From: Toxonevra muliebris
Taxonomy: Eukaryota; Arthropoda; Insecta; Diptera; Pallopteridae
Length of the DNA stretch: 64,000 nt
Assembly: GCA_963691655.1 (NCBI GenBank)
Contig: OY829327.1
Coordinates: 61,392,079-61,456,078 of the forward strand
Direction of reading: 5' to 3'
Made by a program: the position numbers and the translations under genes. Under the pieces are notes generated by a model. That model worked only from the letters and a program-made list of their open reading frames with translations, searched no databases and was not told where the DNA came from. This document shows positions 1-10,335 of this stretch, in pieces (within the stretch, counting starts at the first letter, position 1; each line of letters opens with the position of its first letter).

Positions 1-906
1 CGGTCACTATTACTTTGTATAAAAAGTATGTGATAAAGTTTTTAATGTTTTTTTTTTTATTAAACAGCCAAAAGACTACTGAATTTACTTTTAGTAAATC
101 AAATGCTATTTATGCTTTTTGCAAAAAACCATTTTGCTTCACTAATGAATTTGCTTCGAAATTTATCATAAAAAATTGACGTTCAATGTATCAATCAAAA
201 ATATAAACAATCTTCTTTTTGTTCCAAATAAATCCACCTTTCAACAAAATTAGAATATGTCATTGATTTTTACCGTTGACGACAATTGGGACATAGAGGA
301 AGGTTGCCCGAAACTTCTCCAAAAATTTTGGACCTGTAGCTCCACCCACTCCCAAAATATTGCAGCAAATGTAGGGGGTGATAAAATTTAGATTTTTTAA
401 CTTTGGGGTGGTCTGGTAGGCAAAGGGATGAATCTACCCTTGAAAATTAGGTACTTTCTGAAACCCGCATTTATTCCCTATTGAATGATACCTTGTTGAG
501 GAAAATCAATTTAATAGTTTTTCCAGGAAAAATTCAAAGGGAAAGGGCCACCGGTGTCCCATTGGTCGTCAAAGGGTTAACTTGTATTAAAACCAACACA
601 GGTAATGCATTTGAGGCTCTGTTATTGAAGCCTTGCACTTATAACAACACAATACATTTTCACCGTCATAGCCTCTACACTTCTCCCATCCAATATTTAG
701 ACGTTCAGATTTCAATTATCACATTTAAATGAGAACCACTATTTTTTTTTATTTCATATTGTTTAATAAATGGTTACGTTCAGAAGACTCCTCTGCTCCG
801 CCACTGCTACTTATGTGTTTTATGAACGCAAATCGATCACTTTATGATCAACAAAAATTATATTGAGCAGTCGTCATTTCATTGAGCCTATTATTTTTCT
901 GATACT
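1..906. other. AT-rich stretch without a recognised gene
   Basis: No coding motif, transposase or RT signature is visible on either strand. There is an open frame of 83 codons at 481..732 on the plus strand, but its translation has no motif I recognise and it sits in repeat-like sequence, so I do not call it a gene. Poly-T runs and short purine tracts are the only other content. Confidence 0.5.
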
Positions 907-1387
907 TCAGCTCAACATGTTGCTGAGCAGAGGTCGTTTTCTGAACGCAACCAATTTGAATTGACTTTGTAGGAAACCTTGATTTTGTTTTATAATTAAA
1001 TCAATCAGAGCATCATCATCGTGTTTAATGCTAATGCCTGTCACAAGAAGCCTGGGATTAAATAGTTTTGGAACCCTAATTTCATAATCTGCACCTATTT
1101 CATTTTCAATTGCAATCTTGATTTTGTCTCTATCTGATTCATTACCACTCTCAATAACTAAAACACCATTTTGTTTTGCTACAATATTTGCAATGTTTAA
1201 GTTTTTTGCGTTCAAGTTTTTGTTCAATGCTCAATTTTGGTTTAATAATAAGGGATAGTTGCCTTCTCTTATCAAATAACACTTTTGAGTTATCATTGTT
1301 ATTGTTGTTTATTTTTGCAATTTTTGCGTATGAGATTTGTATATTTTTTTCGGGGGATGGACCGCGTGACATTTGGCCGCGACACAT
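907..1387 (-). pseudogene. gag-like ORF1 fragment of a non-LTR retrotransposon
   Basis: Two overlapping minus-strand frames (1387..1151 and 1227..907) read as one protein broken by a frameshift near 1150..1230. The first part is basic, with an N-rich run. The second part (GVLVIESGNESDRDKIKIAI, then a PRLLVTGI-type segment) resembles the RNA-binding gag-like domain of ORF1 in Jockey/I-type non-LTR elements, where an alpha-beta fold precedes the zinc knuckles. No CCHC knuckles follow and no ORF2 is attached, so this is a truncated relic. The ORF1 class is inferred from the general pattern only; a host protein is less likely because of the frameshift and the repeat context. Confidence 0.45.
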
Positions 1388-2040
1388 TTTGTATAGCGGT
1401 CTAAATTCATTTTCAAAATTAATTGAGACCGCAAAACCGAAATGACTTTAGAACGCGATTTCTCGTTCGCTGTCTAAATTCATTTGATCAAATGTATTTT
1501 GGTCGCGTGCGAATTTATGAAAAAACACCATGGCTTTATTGAATTTTTGATTGGGAAATAACGCCATATTTGCGATATGGCTTTATTTTCTAATCAAAAG
1601 TGCAATAATGCCATAATTTTTAGCAGACGAAGTGGAAATAACGCCATAACAGTGTAAAATGTTCTCTCTGCTGCAAAAAAAAAAAAAAACGAACAAGAAA
1701 ATTTGCGTTTATATTTGAGGAGGTTCCCGGACAACACCCATGATCATAACGCCCAGTGAGCGTTATGACCCTTTTTGTGATTCTTTCATTAAAATTTTAA
1801 AAGTAAACCAAATTTACATATATAAGAAAACGCAGTTTTATTTCGAGCTTTTTTACAAATTTTGTTAATTTAAATAAAAAACTATTCCGTTTTTCTCGAC
1901 ATTAGTATGAAAGCGAATGGGTAAACCTATAAAAACAAAAGAGAGAAATATGCTCATATAGAAAATAGAAATGGCATGGAAATAAGCGCCTCAAGCGATA
2001 TATTTTTACAAAAATAATCAAATATATTGATTCAGTTTAA
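1340..2040. repeat. cluster of short GCC/CGCG repeat motifs with a 9-bp hairpin
   Basis: GGAAATAACGCC-type motifs recur around 1554, 1630 and 1976 in otherwise AT-rich DNA, and a GACCGCG(T)G motif appears near 1360..1385. At 1744..1768 a perfect 9-bp stem (TCATAACGC / GCGTTATGA) encloses a 7-base loop. Related motifs continue into the inverted-repeat element at 2065..2572, so this is probably a degraded relative or an outer part of it. There is no coding capacity. Confidence 0.5.
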
Positions 2041-2064
2041 TTGAAATGTAACATTGGAATAAGC

Positions 2065-2572
2065 GCCGTAGGCGAAAAATTTCAGAGTGAAATAAAAAAA
2101 TTACTAGTAACAATATAGCCGAAAAAACGGCGCAGTGACATTAGACCGCGTGGCATAAGCCGCGATCAAAAAATGAAATTAGGCCGCGCTGGTTAAAGTC
2201 ATTCGATCGATTATTTTTTAATATTTTCATTTTTTCTTTATTTTCGTAAAAAATTTTCCCCTGCGGCGCTTCCTTCAATGTTACATTTCAACATAAGTAA
2301 ATAATACCGAAGTTAAGTATAAACATTAATTTGCTTTGCTAATAAAAATTATAAACGAAACTCAAAGAAAAAACTAAAGAAAAATTTCCGTTCATTTCGT
2401 TTGTTTGTTGTTTATTACCTTATTATGAATTAAAAATCAGGCGCAGCCCGCGCGGCCTAATTTAATTTTTTGATCGCGGCCTTATGGCACGCGGTCTAAT
2501 GTCACTGCGTCGTTTTTTCAGCTATATTGTTATTAGTAATTTTTTTATTTCACTGTGAATTTTTTGCCTTTC
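2065..2572. mobile_element. MITE-like element with inverted repeats of about 110 bp
   Basis: The arms at about 2070..2190 and 2450..2570 are reverse complements with few mismatches. Each carries the same GC-rich core (CATTAGACCGCGTG and GCCGCGATC) inside AT-rich DNA. A second inverted pair (2043..2072 and 2262..2291, GTAACATTG and GCGCC motifs) interleaves with the first, so the element is a compound fold-back rather than a simple hairpin. It encodes no protein. No clear target duplication could be defined, so the exact ends and superfamily stay open. Confidence 0.6.
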
Positions 2573-2819
2573 TTTGCCAATAATATTTTTTTTCATATCA
2601 CCAATGTTTTTTTCAAAAGATGTTTGCGTATTTTCAAGGATTTCTATTCTTTGCAAATAACAAAATTCAACAGCTTCAAGTAGTTTTTTCATTTCAACCT
2701 CATTTTTTTTAGTGCCTCATCAAATTAACTTTTATATTCAGTGTGTATAAGTGTCACAATCATCGCACATAAATTTCACCATAGGATTAGATCTAATGAC
2801 ACCTATGCACTATATTGGT

Positions 2820-3116
2820 CTAACCCAGAGCACTTCGATGCAGTATGGTATTATTGATTGTGGGGAATATATTGCGGTATATAAATATGTGTTTGGTGCC
2901 ATATTTCTTTAAAAATGTATTGAATACTGATGATTTAAACTGTGACCCATTATCACTTACAATATCTTCGGACACTCCAAAGACGGTGAACACCTGATGT
3001 TCAAAAAATTTTACAATGCTGTTAGCAGTAAAACGCTTTAATAGGAACAACCAAAGGAACGTGCTTAAGTGATTTAAAACTATGAGTAAGGAGTGTGATC
3101 GAAAATATCTTAACAT
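2820..3116 (-). pseudogene. Ty3/gypsy-type integrase core fragment (downstream half of split pol)
   Basis: The minus-strand translation contains a retroviral-type integrase core. A STFLWLFLLKRFTANSIVKF segment precedes SDNGSQFKSSVFNTFLKKYG, which carries the second catalytic Asp (SDNGSQF). The region after it decays, and the catalytic Glu segment is unrecognisable. The upstream half of the same pol lies at 4778..5650, beyond a mariner insertion: reading minus-strand, the RNase H, HHCC and integrase N-terminal part comes first, then 1.6 kb of foreign DNA, then this piece. It is a dead gypsy-type copy, different in sequence from the young element at 39311..44766. Confidence 0.75.
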
Positions 3117-4765
3117 ATATAAAATTCAATAATTTTTAAACGGTTGATCTTAGAGTTCTGAATTTTTTTTATATTTAATTGATAATATTTTACAAATTAC
3201 CGAAAAATATAACTTTTATAGTTCTAACCACTATTTATGAACTCGTGGACCTTTTTTGGTAAGCCTTCCATTAGAGGTTTGATAGTTGTTTCACCTTTTT
3301 GGAACAGTTTGCCCATCTCCTTTTAAAATCTTGGATATTTTGATACACCTTTTTTGTGCTCTTTAACCCTTAAACGCCCAATACGTCCGATTTCAATTAA
3401 AAACATACCCTGAGGTAGTATTTGTGATTCCGAACAACGTTTGTTCTACGTGTTTTCAAATAATTTAGTTTAAGGTGCAGTTATTTTAATTTACATGGTT
3501 GACCTCTGTAGTAACCTTTGGCGATTATCTGGAGAATAAATTAAAATATATTCGCAATAATTTTTAAAAACAGTTATTCGGTGTTATCCCATACCGTCAG
3601 ACACAAATCTGTCCACACGGCAATATATTTATTACACAAAATTCGAAAATAAAAACACCTTTTTTCAGTTAGTTGTTTAAAATTTTTGCAAAACCTGCTT
3701 TTCGAGCTAAAAATAACTTTAACTCTAAGACAGTTGTCATTTTTCCATTCTTATTATACGTATCGATAAAGAAAACTTTAGACAGTAAGATAAGATGTTT
3801 ATTTTAAATGGCGAACGTAAAATGGCGGCACAGGCAGCCGCGGAAGTGGTTGGCTGCAGTGACCAGTGGGTATTTAAGGGTTAAGTTTCTTTTCACAAGA
3901 GCCCAATATCTCTCCACTGGTCTTAGCTCCGGACGATTTGGAGGATTGGCCTCTCTTGGTACAAAAATTATGTTATTACTTTGGTACCACTCCAGAGCTT
4001 TCTTGCCGTAGTGACATGATGCAAAATCCGGCTAAAAATATGTGGACACATTGTGCTCTCTTATGAAAGGAAGAAGTCTTTTTTTCAAACATTATTTGAT
4101 GTATATTTCGGTATTTATAGAGCCCACTGTAACAAATGACTTTCTTCTTTTACCGCAACTGCATATAGCTTGCCATACCAGGAATTTTTTAGGAAATTTT
4201 GTCTGCTTTTGGATTCTAAATTGTTCTTCGACATTTCCTCGAGCATCAGCGTAAAATCTGACAGTACATACGTTTCGTCGTCCATTATACAACATGAAAT
4301 TTTTTATATGAAATTCGATTTTAATTTCCGAGCCCTACTTTTGGCGTCTAAATTTTTTGCAGCATTCCTGTCTGGAGCCTTTTGGACTTTGTATGTTTTC
4401 AAACCTGCATTGGCTTTAACTTTTCGCACCAAATAGTCAGAGCACTGGGCTCACCGGGCAGCTTTACTAACGGATGTGTTTGGAGATCTTTTCAATATGC
4501 TTTCTATTTTCGAACCAGGTTTCCTATCGATGGTCAAATTCTCCTGAAACTGTTTAATAACTTTGGAAACTTTGGAATTTTTAATAATTTTAAGACGTAC
4601 TTTTTTTTCTTCACTCATTTTGATCAAACTCACAATAAATCAACATGTTTGTCATGAAAAATAACAACTGACATATTTTCAAAGATAACTAGATCAAAGA
4701 AATTTTTAAATTTTACACCCAAAAAAAATTATTAGGTAAAACGTGTGTTAAGATTTTTTCAATCT
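3110..4765 (-). mobile_element. degraded Tc1/mariner (DD37E-like) transposon inserted in gypsy pol
   Basis: This segment separates the two halves of a gypsy pol relic and contains a mariner-type transposase relic on the minus strand. The ends carry an imperfect inverted repeat (TCTTAACA followed by A/T-rich sequence and TAATTTTT, about 30 bp at 3100..3135 and 4722..4760), consistent with Tc1/mariner termini, although the exact TA duplication could not be fixed. It is an old copy, because both the termini and the transposase are damaged. Confidence 0.65.
3870..4633 (-). pseudogene. Tc1/mariner transposase relic, DD37E spacing
   Basis: The minus-strand N-terminus (4633..4451) begins MSEEKKVRLKI and resembles the helix-turn-helix part of mariner transposases. 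The catalytic region follows with MDDETYV (first Asp, about 4288..4277), then in a shifted frame FLVWQAICSCGKR, which is very typical of the family. PDFASCHYG carries the second Asp (codon 4028..4026) and ELRPVERYW the third acidic residue, Glu (codon 3914..3912). There are 37 residues between the last two, the spacing that defines DD37E. Frameshifts near 4270..4240 and 4340, and an in-frame TAG just before PDFASC, show it is dead. Transposases of this family cut and paste at TA dinucleotides. Confidence 0.75.
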
Positions 4766-4777
4766 CACTCCTTATGC

Positions 4778-5650
4778 CTACATTACCCTCTTTCGATCTT
4801 GGAATTCGCCCAATAAGGTCGATATAAAGCTTTTGAAATGGCCTATCACTTTTTGACTGTGCGCCCATTGGTGAACGCTGTATGGTGTTACGTCTTTAAC
4901 GTCATTGTATATTTTCAGGCAATAGAGATTTCTTAACATCTCTAGTGTTTTCGCGATTCTGCCGTGCGCGGCGGTGGGTGTGTCATGAGCATTTTTTATA
5001 ACTTCCTGCACAAATGAAGATGGCAGCCATAACTTCCAACTGCTTGCTTCAAGCTCTTCATTTTCGCAGGCATACTCGCAACGACGATAAATAAGTTTGT
5101 CTTTAATCATGATTTCTGGGATTTTCGTGCTATTTTGTGATATCTGTTCTTTAAGTTGTTGATATTCAGAAGATGAAAAATGCTCAGAATTTAAGTCCAC
5201 CAATGGGTTAAGATCTATGTTCGCTAGAAGCAGAGCGTCGTTTGCGTCAACGACAACATTTTCTGACCCGCGTCGGTGTTTAATAGTGAGCGCATAATCT
5301 TGTATTTTCAACGACCATCGTGCCAGCCAGCCTGAAAGATTGAAAGATCAGTTTGACCCATTAGCCATTTTAAGCTTGCGTGATCTGTAGTAATCTTGAA
5401 TTCTTGACCGTCTACATAGGGACGGAACTTTTTCAAACATACCAAGGTAGCAAGAGATTCTTGTTCGATAACACTGTGCTTGCGCAGTGCTCAAGAGCTA
5501 TTTGGGCCCCATTCGTCCACTTAAAGGATTTCACCTTCTTTAGCAAGTCAGTTAAAGGAGTTGTAAGTGCGGAAAACTTACTTATGAAACTATTCCAAAG
5601 AACCGTCTTACTTGGCGCACAGATGTCGGTGGGGGATATTTCGCAATAAT
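4778..5650 (-). pseudogene. Ty3/gypsy-type pol fragment: RNase H and integrase zinc domain
   Basis: Minus-strand translation gives the end of RNase H, from about 5400 down: an ITTDHASLKWLM-type segment, then KIQDYALTIKHRRGSENVVV, which matches the usual end of gypsy RNase H where Asp-Ala-Leu-Ser normally follows. A linker comes next, then the integrase HHCC region (AHDTPTAAHGRIAKTLEMLR). The cysteine part is damaged (QWAHSQK where Cys-x2-Cys is expected). The frame runs to 4778, where the mariner copy interrupts it; the core domain resumes at 3116. The frame is open for 177 codons, but the protein is incomplete and split, so it is non-functional. Confidence 0.75.
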
Positions 5651-6460
5651 AGATACTTTATCTGGATCCATTTTTATTACATATGCCATAACCTAAGACA
5701 TAACCCTAATAACACTGTGCAACAATTATGGGGTCATGGAATCTAACGGAAAAGCGATCAACGCAGGTCGATAGTACTGGTCTGAAGTATCAAAACCCTC
5801 AGAGGGTTTTAAAAAGTTAGCTCGCTTTTGAATGTTATAGCCTTTCAAAGTTGAGCTGTTTTAGTGTATTTTCCAATTCTATTTTCTGTTTATAATAAAA
5901 AAAAAAAAAATTGAAAACCCAAACTCTATTAAATTCTATATATACATTTTTGGAGGGGACGTAACAGTTATAAGTTTTTCATGAAAAATATTGCAATATA
6001 ACTATTACAACATAACATAAATAATTTTCGTTGGCCATAATTATTATTTACTAAGAAATATTTTTTACGTTGCTTGATAAGTATTACGAAAGAGAATTAT
6101 TATTTACGTTGCCGGCGAGGAAAATATAAATATCCGGTCAGAAAGAGGCAGACATTTTGACAGAATGACAATTGACTGACGCATATAGCTTATAGCGTTA
6201 ATGCTCATAATAGCCTCCTGACGTAGTACCAGTAGTTGCCCCAAGAGGGTTACACTAATCTGTCATTGAGGTGGTTTAGTGTGTTGAAGTTTTACACCAC
6301 CAGTGGCTTTCGATGCTTCTTCCTTGTATAAAAAAATTATATGTCTGCAAGCACTCACAGTAAAAGTGAAACTATAGTGTTTATTAGAAAAATCTTAGAA
6401 AACATTTATAAAACATTCTGTTGAAGTTTTTGCAGTCCTCTTCTCTCTATTTCGTTGTTG
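5650..6460. other. non-coding stretch with a small hairpin
   Basis: No gene was recognised. AAAACCCT-CAG-AGGGTTTT at 5792..5810 is a perfect 8-bp inverted repeat with a 3-base loop. A TATAAATA box-like motif lies near 6126..6133 after a short GC-rich patch, which could be an old LTR promoter, but no partner LTR was found. The rest is A/T-rich. Confidence 0.4.
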
Positions 6461-6464
6461 CTTT

Positions 6465-7000
6465 TCTTTTGTAGATACTCTCTACACTTGTCGGCACAAA
6501 CACGACTTAGTACACGTATATAACACATGAAAGGAAAGTTCAATTATATGCAATCAATCCGAGACTTCTATATCGAATCTGTCACTAAAGCACATGCGAT
6601 AAACCTGCGTGAAATCGTCTCTCTGCTTGATTGCATAACTTCGTTTCGAACTGGTTTTGTTAGAGTGCAACAGAAATGCGATTGTCCACGTGACCGTTGT
6701 TGTTGAGGCTTTTGTACTCTTCCTCTTTCTAAAGCTTTTATTTCGTTGATACTCTCTACATTTATCGGCGCAAACATGACTTAGTACACGTATGTATTGT
6801 AATTCATGAAAGAAAAATTCAGCTATATGGAATGAAGCTATCTCACTACAGCAAATTAGATAAAACTGCAAGAAGTCGACTCTCTGCATGATTGTACGCA
6901 GCCGATCCTCATATGACTTCGTTCGCTAAACACTAACAACAGCATAACTTCGTTTTTTATTAGTTTCGTATGAGTGCAACAACAATTAGATTTCAGTTTC
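6465..7000. repeat. diverged tandem duplication, period about 275 bp
   Basis: The segment at 6471..6560 (GATACTCTCTACACTTGTCG then ACTTAGTACACGTAT) returns at 6746..6836 with about 10-15% changes. The following blocks (CTCTCTGC..GATTG, ACTTCGTTT and GAGTGCAACA at 6614..6685 versus about 6875..6985) also correspond. Open frames here merely run through the repeat and show no protein family. Confidence 0.6.
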
Positions 7001-7285
7001 AAAATTTTCGATTTACCCTCGTTAAAGAAGTTTCACTTCAAAATATTTTTTCATATGTTTCAACTATTTCAATCTAATGCGATAGAACTTGTAGCATTGC
7101 CTGAAGTTAGACCGAAAATTACATGCATTAGAGTTGATGCTCACGTGTATGGTGTTATTATTATTAATATCCTTAGGTGTGTTCACTTCAGCTGTGGTTA
7201 TATTGGGAGTATGCTCAGCCAACACCATGAAATTGTTGTTGCACTAAAAACAAAGAGAGAGTCTTTACTCACTCTCACACGATAT

Positions 7286-7308
7286 GCTCGGTGTATTGCA
7301 CACCGAGC
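7286..7308. repeat. perfect 9-bp hairpin
   Basis: GCTCGGTGT and ACACCGAGC flank a 5-base loop (ATTGC). The GC-rich stem stands out in AT-rich surroundings. Another CGCCGAG follows immediately, so it may be a fragment of a longer inverted structure. No function can be assigned. Confidence 0.6.
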
Positions 7309-7524
7309 ACGCCGAGTATTCAGGGTGGCAATGAGTTATTTTACAAAACAGTATCATTAAATACAAAATAGTATTAAACTAACGAGAATATTTTGACAAA
7401 AAGCTACTCTGCAACGAGCTGAATGTAACCACCATGACCGAGCACGGAAGAAAATGTTTTGTGTTCGTCGAACCCGAGCACCAATATAACCAGGCACTTA
7501 CAAAAATTGTTAACAATTGTTAAT

Positions 7525-7660
7525 AGTTTTCACTGGAAAAGTGTTCACGTATTCGAAAAAATTTCAACGAGAGAAAAAAAATGTGAAAGAGAAAGTAGTA
7601 GTTGAAAGTTTCTGAAAGTAAAATTTTTACTTTCCCAAATTTTCAGCTGCCGAAAAAAAA
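7525..7660. repeat. dispersed repeat shared (inverted) with 36229..36330
   Basis: The reverse complement of this segment aligns with 36229..36330: CGGCAGCTGAAAAT, then AAGTAAAAATTTTACT, a middle block of similar composition, and CGTGAACACTTT at the far end. Two copies in opposite orientation about 29 kb apart identify a dispersed non-coding element. The ends and class are unknown. Confidence 0.55.
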
Positions 7661-8016
7661 GATCTGTGAAATATGAAAAGGTCAACAATAACTTTGTTGT
7701 GTTAAATTTGTTAAAGTGAATTTATGGTTTGAAAAATGGAAGTATTTGTGATTGCGAGTGTGCCACATGAAAGGATTTCAACAAATTACTTTTTAACCCT
7801 TAAATGCATGAGGTCAGCCATCAGTATGAAGACCAAGCTGCCCTAATGTAAAATTGCTCGCTAAGCACGAATCAGGCATTGATTTTCCTGGAAAATGTAC
7901 CATTTCCCCGGAATAGCGGAAAAATAACAATTTGTGATGTGTACCATATATGGTACACTATGCATTCTATACATATTTGGAATTAATACAATTTGATGGA
8001 ATTATTTTTTTATTTA

Positions 8017-8241
8017 TTAGAAACTAATGTAAAAATATATATAAAAATAAATGAAAAATGAATGAAAATAACAATTTTGGTAGCTTTTAGTGTGAATATA
8101 AAAATTATTATTACTTCTTTGTATCATAATCGACGTAACAATTGCGTTTTTCGCAAGGGGTAGGTAAGCAATTGCGAAATCATCTGCTGACTCTGGTTCC
8201 AATTTAGAGCTTCGGAAAAAAAAGATTTGCTCGTCGTACAA
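8017..8241 (-). CDS. small hypothetical ORF inside the piggyBac-like element
   Basis: This 74-codon minus-strand frame lies just downstream of the 176-codon frame, on the same strand, inside the same element. Its first half (SSKLEPESADDFAIAYLPLA) has an acidic, then hydrophobic pattern, and the second half is Tyr/Phe-rich and probably 3' non-coding. It could be a 3' exon or frameshifted continuation of 8289..8819, perhaps with a BESS-like tail, but the match is too weak to assert. Confidence 0.25.
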   Translation of the reverse strand: MYDEQIFFFRSSKLEPESADDFAIAYLPLAKNAIVTSIMIQRSNNNFYIHTKSYQNCYFHSFFIYFYIYFYISF

Positions 8242-8288
8242 CTGAAGCTTTCCTTTTTTTCAACGAACTCTCTCAAAATCGTTGGAAG

Positions 8289-8819
8289 TTATGTCAACAA
8301 CAACGGCTTTGTACTTACAGTATTCTTCGCATACCTAGCCCAACTTATCACTCCGATCGATGAGAGCATTTTCGCGACATTATCAGTGATATCATTCACA
8401 GGTGGCACAAGGGTCAAAGAAACTAACATTTTATTCTTTTTTCGTGGAGGCGAAGAAAGCTCTTGCGTCACTATGAACAAATCAACTTGTATTGACGTAC
8501 TAACATCAGGAACAGAAATTCTAAAAGCTTCAAAAATAGATAGGTCCAGCTCGTCATTGTTGAAAATTATGCCAGAAATTGCTCCTTCATTCAATATGGC
8601 GTAATTGGTTTCTGCTCGATTTCTCACGCGTTGCGGTATTTGAATTTCACCAGTAAATTCATCCGATCCTTCATCTACCCATTCTTTTTCATCATCTAAT
8701 AAATCACCATTGTTAGGTTTGCCCATCAACTCATCATCGTCATCATCATAAGGCATATCCGCCGCCTCATCAACTTTATAATGTAATAATATTGCCATCC
8801 ATCTAATTAAACAATCCAA
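8289..8819 (-). CDS. hypothetical acidic protein inside the piggyBac-like element
   Basis: An open frame of 176 codons on the minus strand, between the element's terminal repeats. Residues about 20-60 are strongly acidic (YDDDDDELMGK, DDEKEWVDEGSDE), followed by a basic PQRVRNRAE segment and a longer region (FNNDELDLSIFEAFRI) without a motif I know. piggyBac transposases begin with acidic N-termini, so it could be a truncated and diverged one, but the characteristic catalytic aspartates and the cysteine-rich C-terminus are not visible. The frame is long for this base composition and uninterrupted. The function is unknown. Confidence 0.35.
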   Translation of the reverse strand: MDCLIRWMAILLHYKVDEAADMPYDDDDDELMGKPNNGDLLDDEKEWVDEGSDEFTGEIQIPQRVRNRAETNYAILNEGAISGIIFNNDELDLSIFEAFRISVPDVSTSIQVDLFIVTQELSSPPRKKNKMLVSLTLVPPVNDITDNVAKMLSSIGVISWARYAKNTVSTKPLLLT

Positions 8820-9445
8820 ATAATCAAATACGCAGATGCATAGAGTACCATATATAGTACATAGAAAAATAGAAAAAACAACTATTCTAAGATATTAAAT
8901 TTGATCAAGATTCATTATATTTAGCTAAAAGAAAGTCCAATGTACTCATCAATACATATTTCCACACGAATAACAAATTTTACCAATTTTTCTTTGCTAT
9001 TGAAAATCACTTTTGAAATTATGTGCAAAAAGTGCATAAGACCACTTCGGCAGCTTACTGACAACTAAAACAAACCTAAGCAAGCTGTAACGGTATTTAT
9101 ATGAAGGATAATTTTGTCTATTTCAATTTAAAGCGTACAGTATAACGCTTCAGTTTGATTGATTAGATTACCGTATGATTAAAGACATGTACCATATATG
9201 GTACGGTATGCATTTAAGGGCTAAATTAATTAAATTAAATTTAACCGCACAATATTTTTTCGCGCTAAAAACTAATTGTCAAAAAAATGGATCAGCTGTT
9301 GATAGAAAGTTTTTAATAGTATTCTGTTCGTGTACTTTTTCTGATAGTTTTCTCTTTGTGAGAATTTTTTTCTCAATCTTTCTTTTACTCTCTTCCTGAA
9401 AGTTTTTGATGGAAAAGTATGTGAACAGAGCTATTATGTTTGAGG

Positions 9446-9860
9446 ATGTGCACCGTGTCCTACAGAACTATTGTGCCCCTTCAAAGATTATAGTAGCTGC
9501 GTTTTATTCCCTACTTGCTTCTACTTATGTATAACTAGCAGCGATAATTGTATGAGAAAACAACAACAAAGCGGCAGAGATAACACGTATAATTATAAGT
9601 GTTATGTATACTTAACAAGATGTTTAACTACATGAAATTCTATTGTGAACTGCTAATAGCGAAAGAAGAAGCATGACAGTTTGTGCAAAAAACAGAAAAG
9701 GAAAATATTTAAAATGCCTGGCGGTGAAAATATGTTAAAATCATCGTTAAATATTCTTATAAAGAGTAAAAACTAAAAACAATGCCCGCGATTGACTGCA
9801 ATGACTGGGATCCATTAAAATGTTTAAATTCTTAAAGAATTATAATATTTCTGTAAGTCG
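9446..9860 (-). mobile_element. LOA-like 3'-end fragment, split in two
   Basis: The segment at 9446..9490 (ACTATTGTGCCCCTTCAAAG, then ATTATAGTAG) is the reverse complement of the 3' UTR of the LOA-like element at 15898..15949. The segment at 9829..9857 (TTCTTAAAGAATTATA then TTTCTGTAAGTC) is the reverse complement of 15849..15880, which overlaps that element's stop codon. Together they are the tail of a second, minus-strand copy with about 340 bp of unrelated sequence in between (9491..9828). The rest of that copy is missing or too decayed to read. Confidence 0.6.
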
Positions 9861-10019
9861 TATGTGTATGGTATCACAATTCGCTAGTGCTGGTTGCCAG
9901 ATGGGACTAAAGAGCCAGAAAGAACACTTGCGGCCTTAAAAAATTTTAAGCTACGCCACTTATCATTTTCTCGTTGGCTGTGGACAAAATATTTGTACGC
10001 TAATTCGTTATTTTTGGAT

Positions 10020-10335
10020 TGCGTGGATTCCTTGAACCGCGATGTAGGTTAGGTTAGGTTGGAGTGGCTGTCGAGAGACACACTTAGGCCTGAACGACCC
10101 ATTGTGCGATGTATAAAAGTGTAAAAATCAAACCAAAAAACATTGAAATGACTAATCTATTATAAATTGTTACGAAGCCACTCTTACTTAATACAAAATT
10201 ACAAATTGATTTCTCGTTGTTAGCTACATTTTTGCCCATTTTAGTTACGTTATATGATATCAATTTTTAAGTTTACAGATGTGGTACTGCTTTTCCATGC
10301 CTTCATCGTGTTACCTAACTAGAGTGCAGTTTTCT
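10020..10335. repeat. (TTAGG)-like stretch and adjoining dispersed repeat
   Basis: GTAGGTTAGGTTAGGTTGG at 10045..10063 contains about two and a half TTAGG units, followed by GGAGTGGCTGTCGAGAGACA. To my knowledge GGTTAGGTTAGGTT tracts are scattered through fly genomes as dispersed repeats, and true TTAGG telomeres were lost in Diptera. This is therefore more likely a repeat tail than a telomere remnant. Confidence 0.4.

Larger units (their letters stand above)
7797..9220. mobile_element. piggyBac-like element with CCCTTAAATGCAT terminal repeats
   Basis: The left end reads TTAA|CCCTTAAATGCATGAGG (TTAA at 7793..7796) and the right end is its inverse, GTATGCATTTAAGGG, followed by CTAA at 9221..9224. 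CCC..GGG termini next to TTAA are the hallmark of piggyBac elements, which duplicate TTAA on insertion; the right TTAA seems mutated to CTAA. Inside each end lies a palindrome, GTACCATATATGGTAC (7941..7956 and 9189..9204), with an imperfect third copy at 8845..8860. The interior encodes a 176-residue minus-strand frame that is not clearly a transposase, so this is either a non-autonomous derivative or an unusual cargo carrier. Confidence 0.55.

Noticed and set aside
481..732. 83-codon plus-strand frame
   Set aside because: No recognisable motif, no upstream promoter or splice context, and surrounding sequence looks like decayed repeat.
10045..10063. Telomere end
   Set aside because: Only two to three units, embedded between transposon relics.
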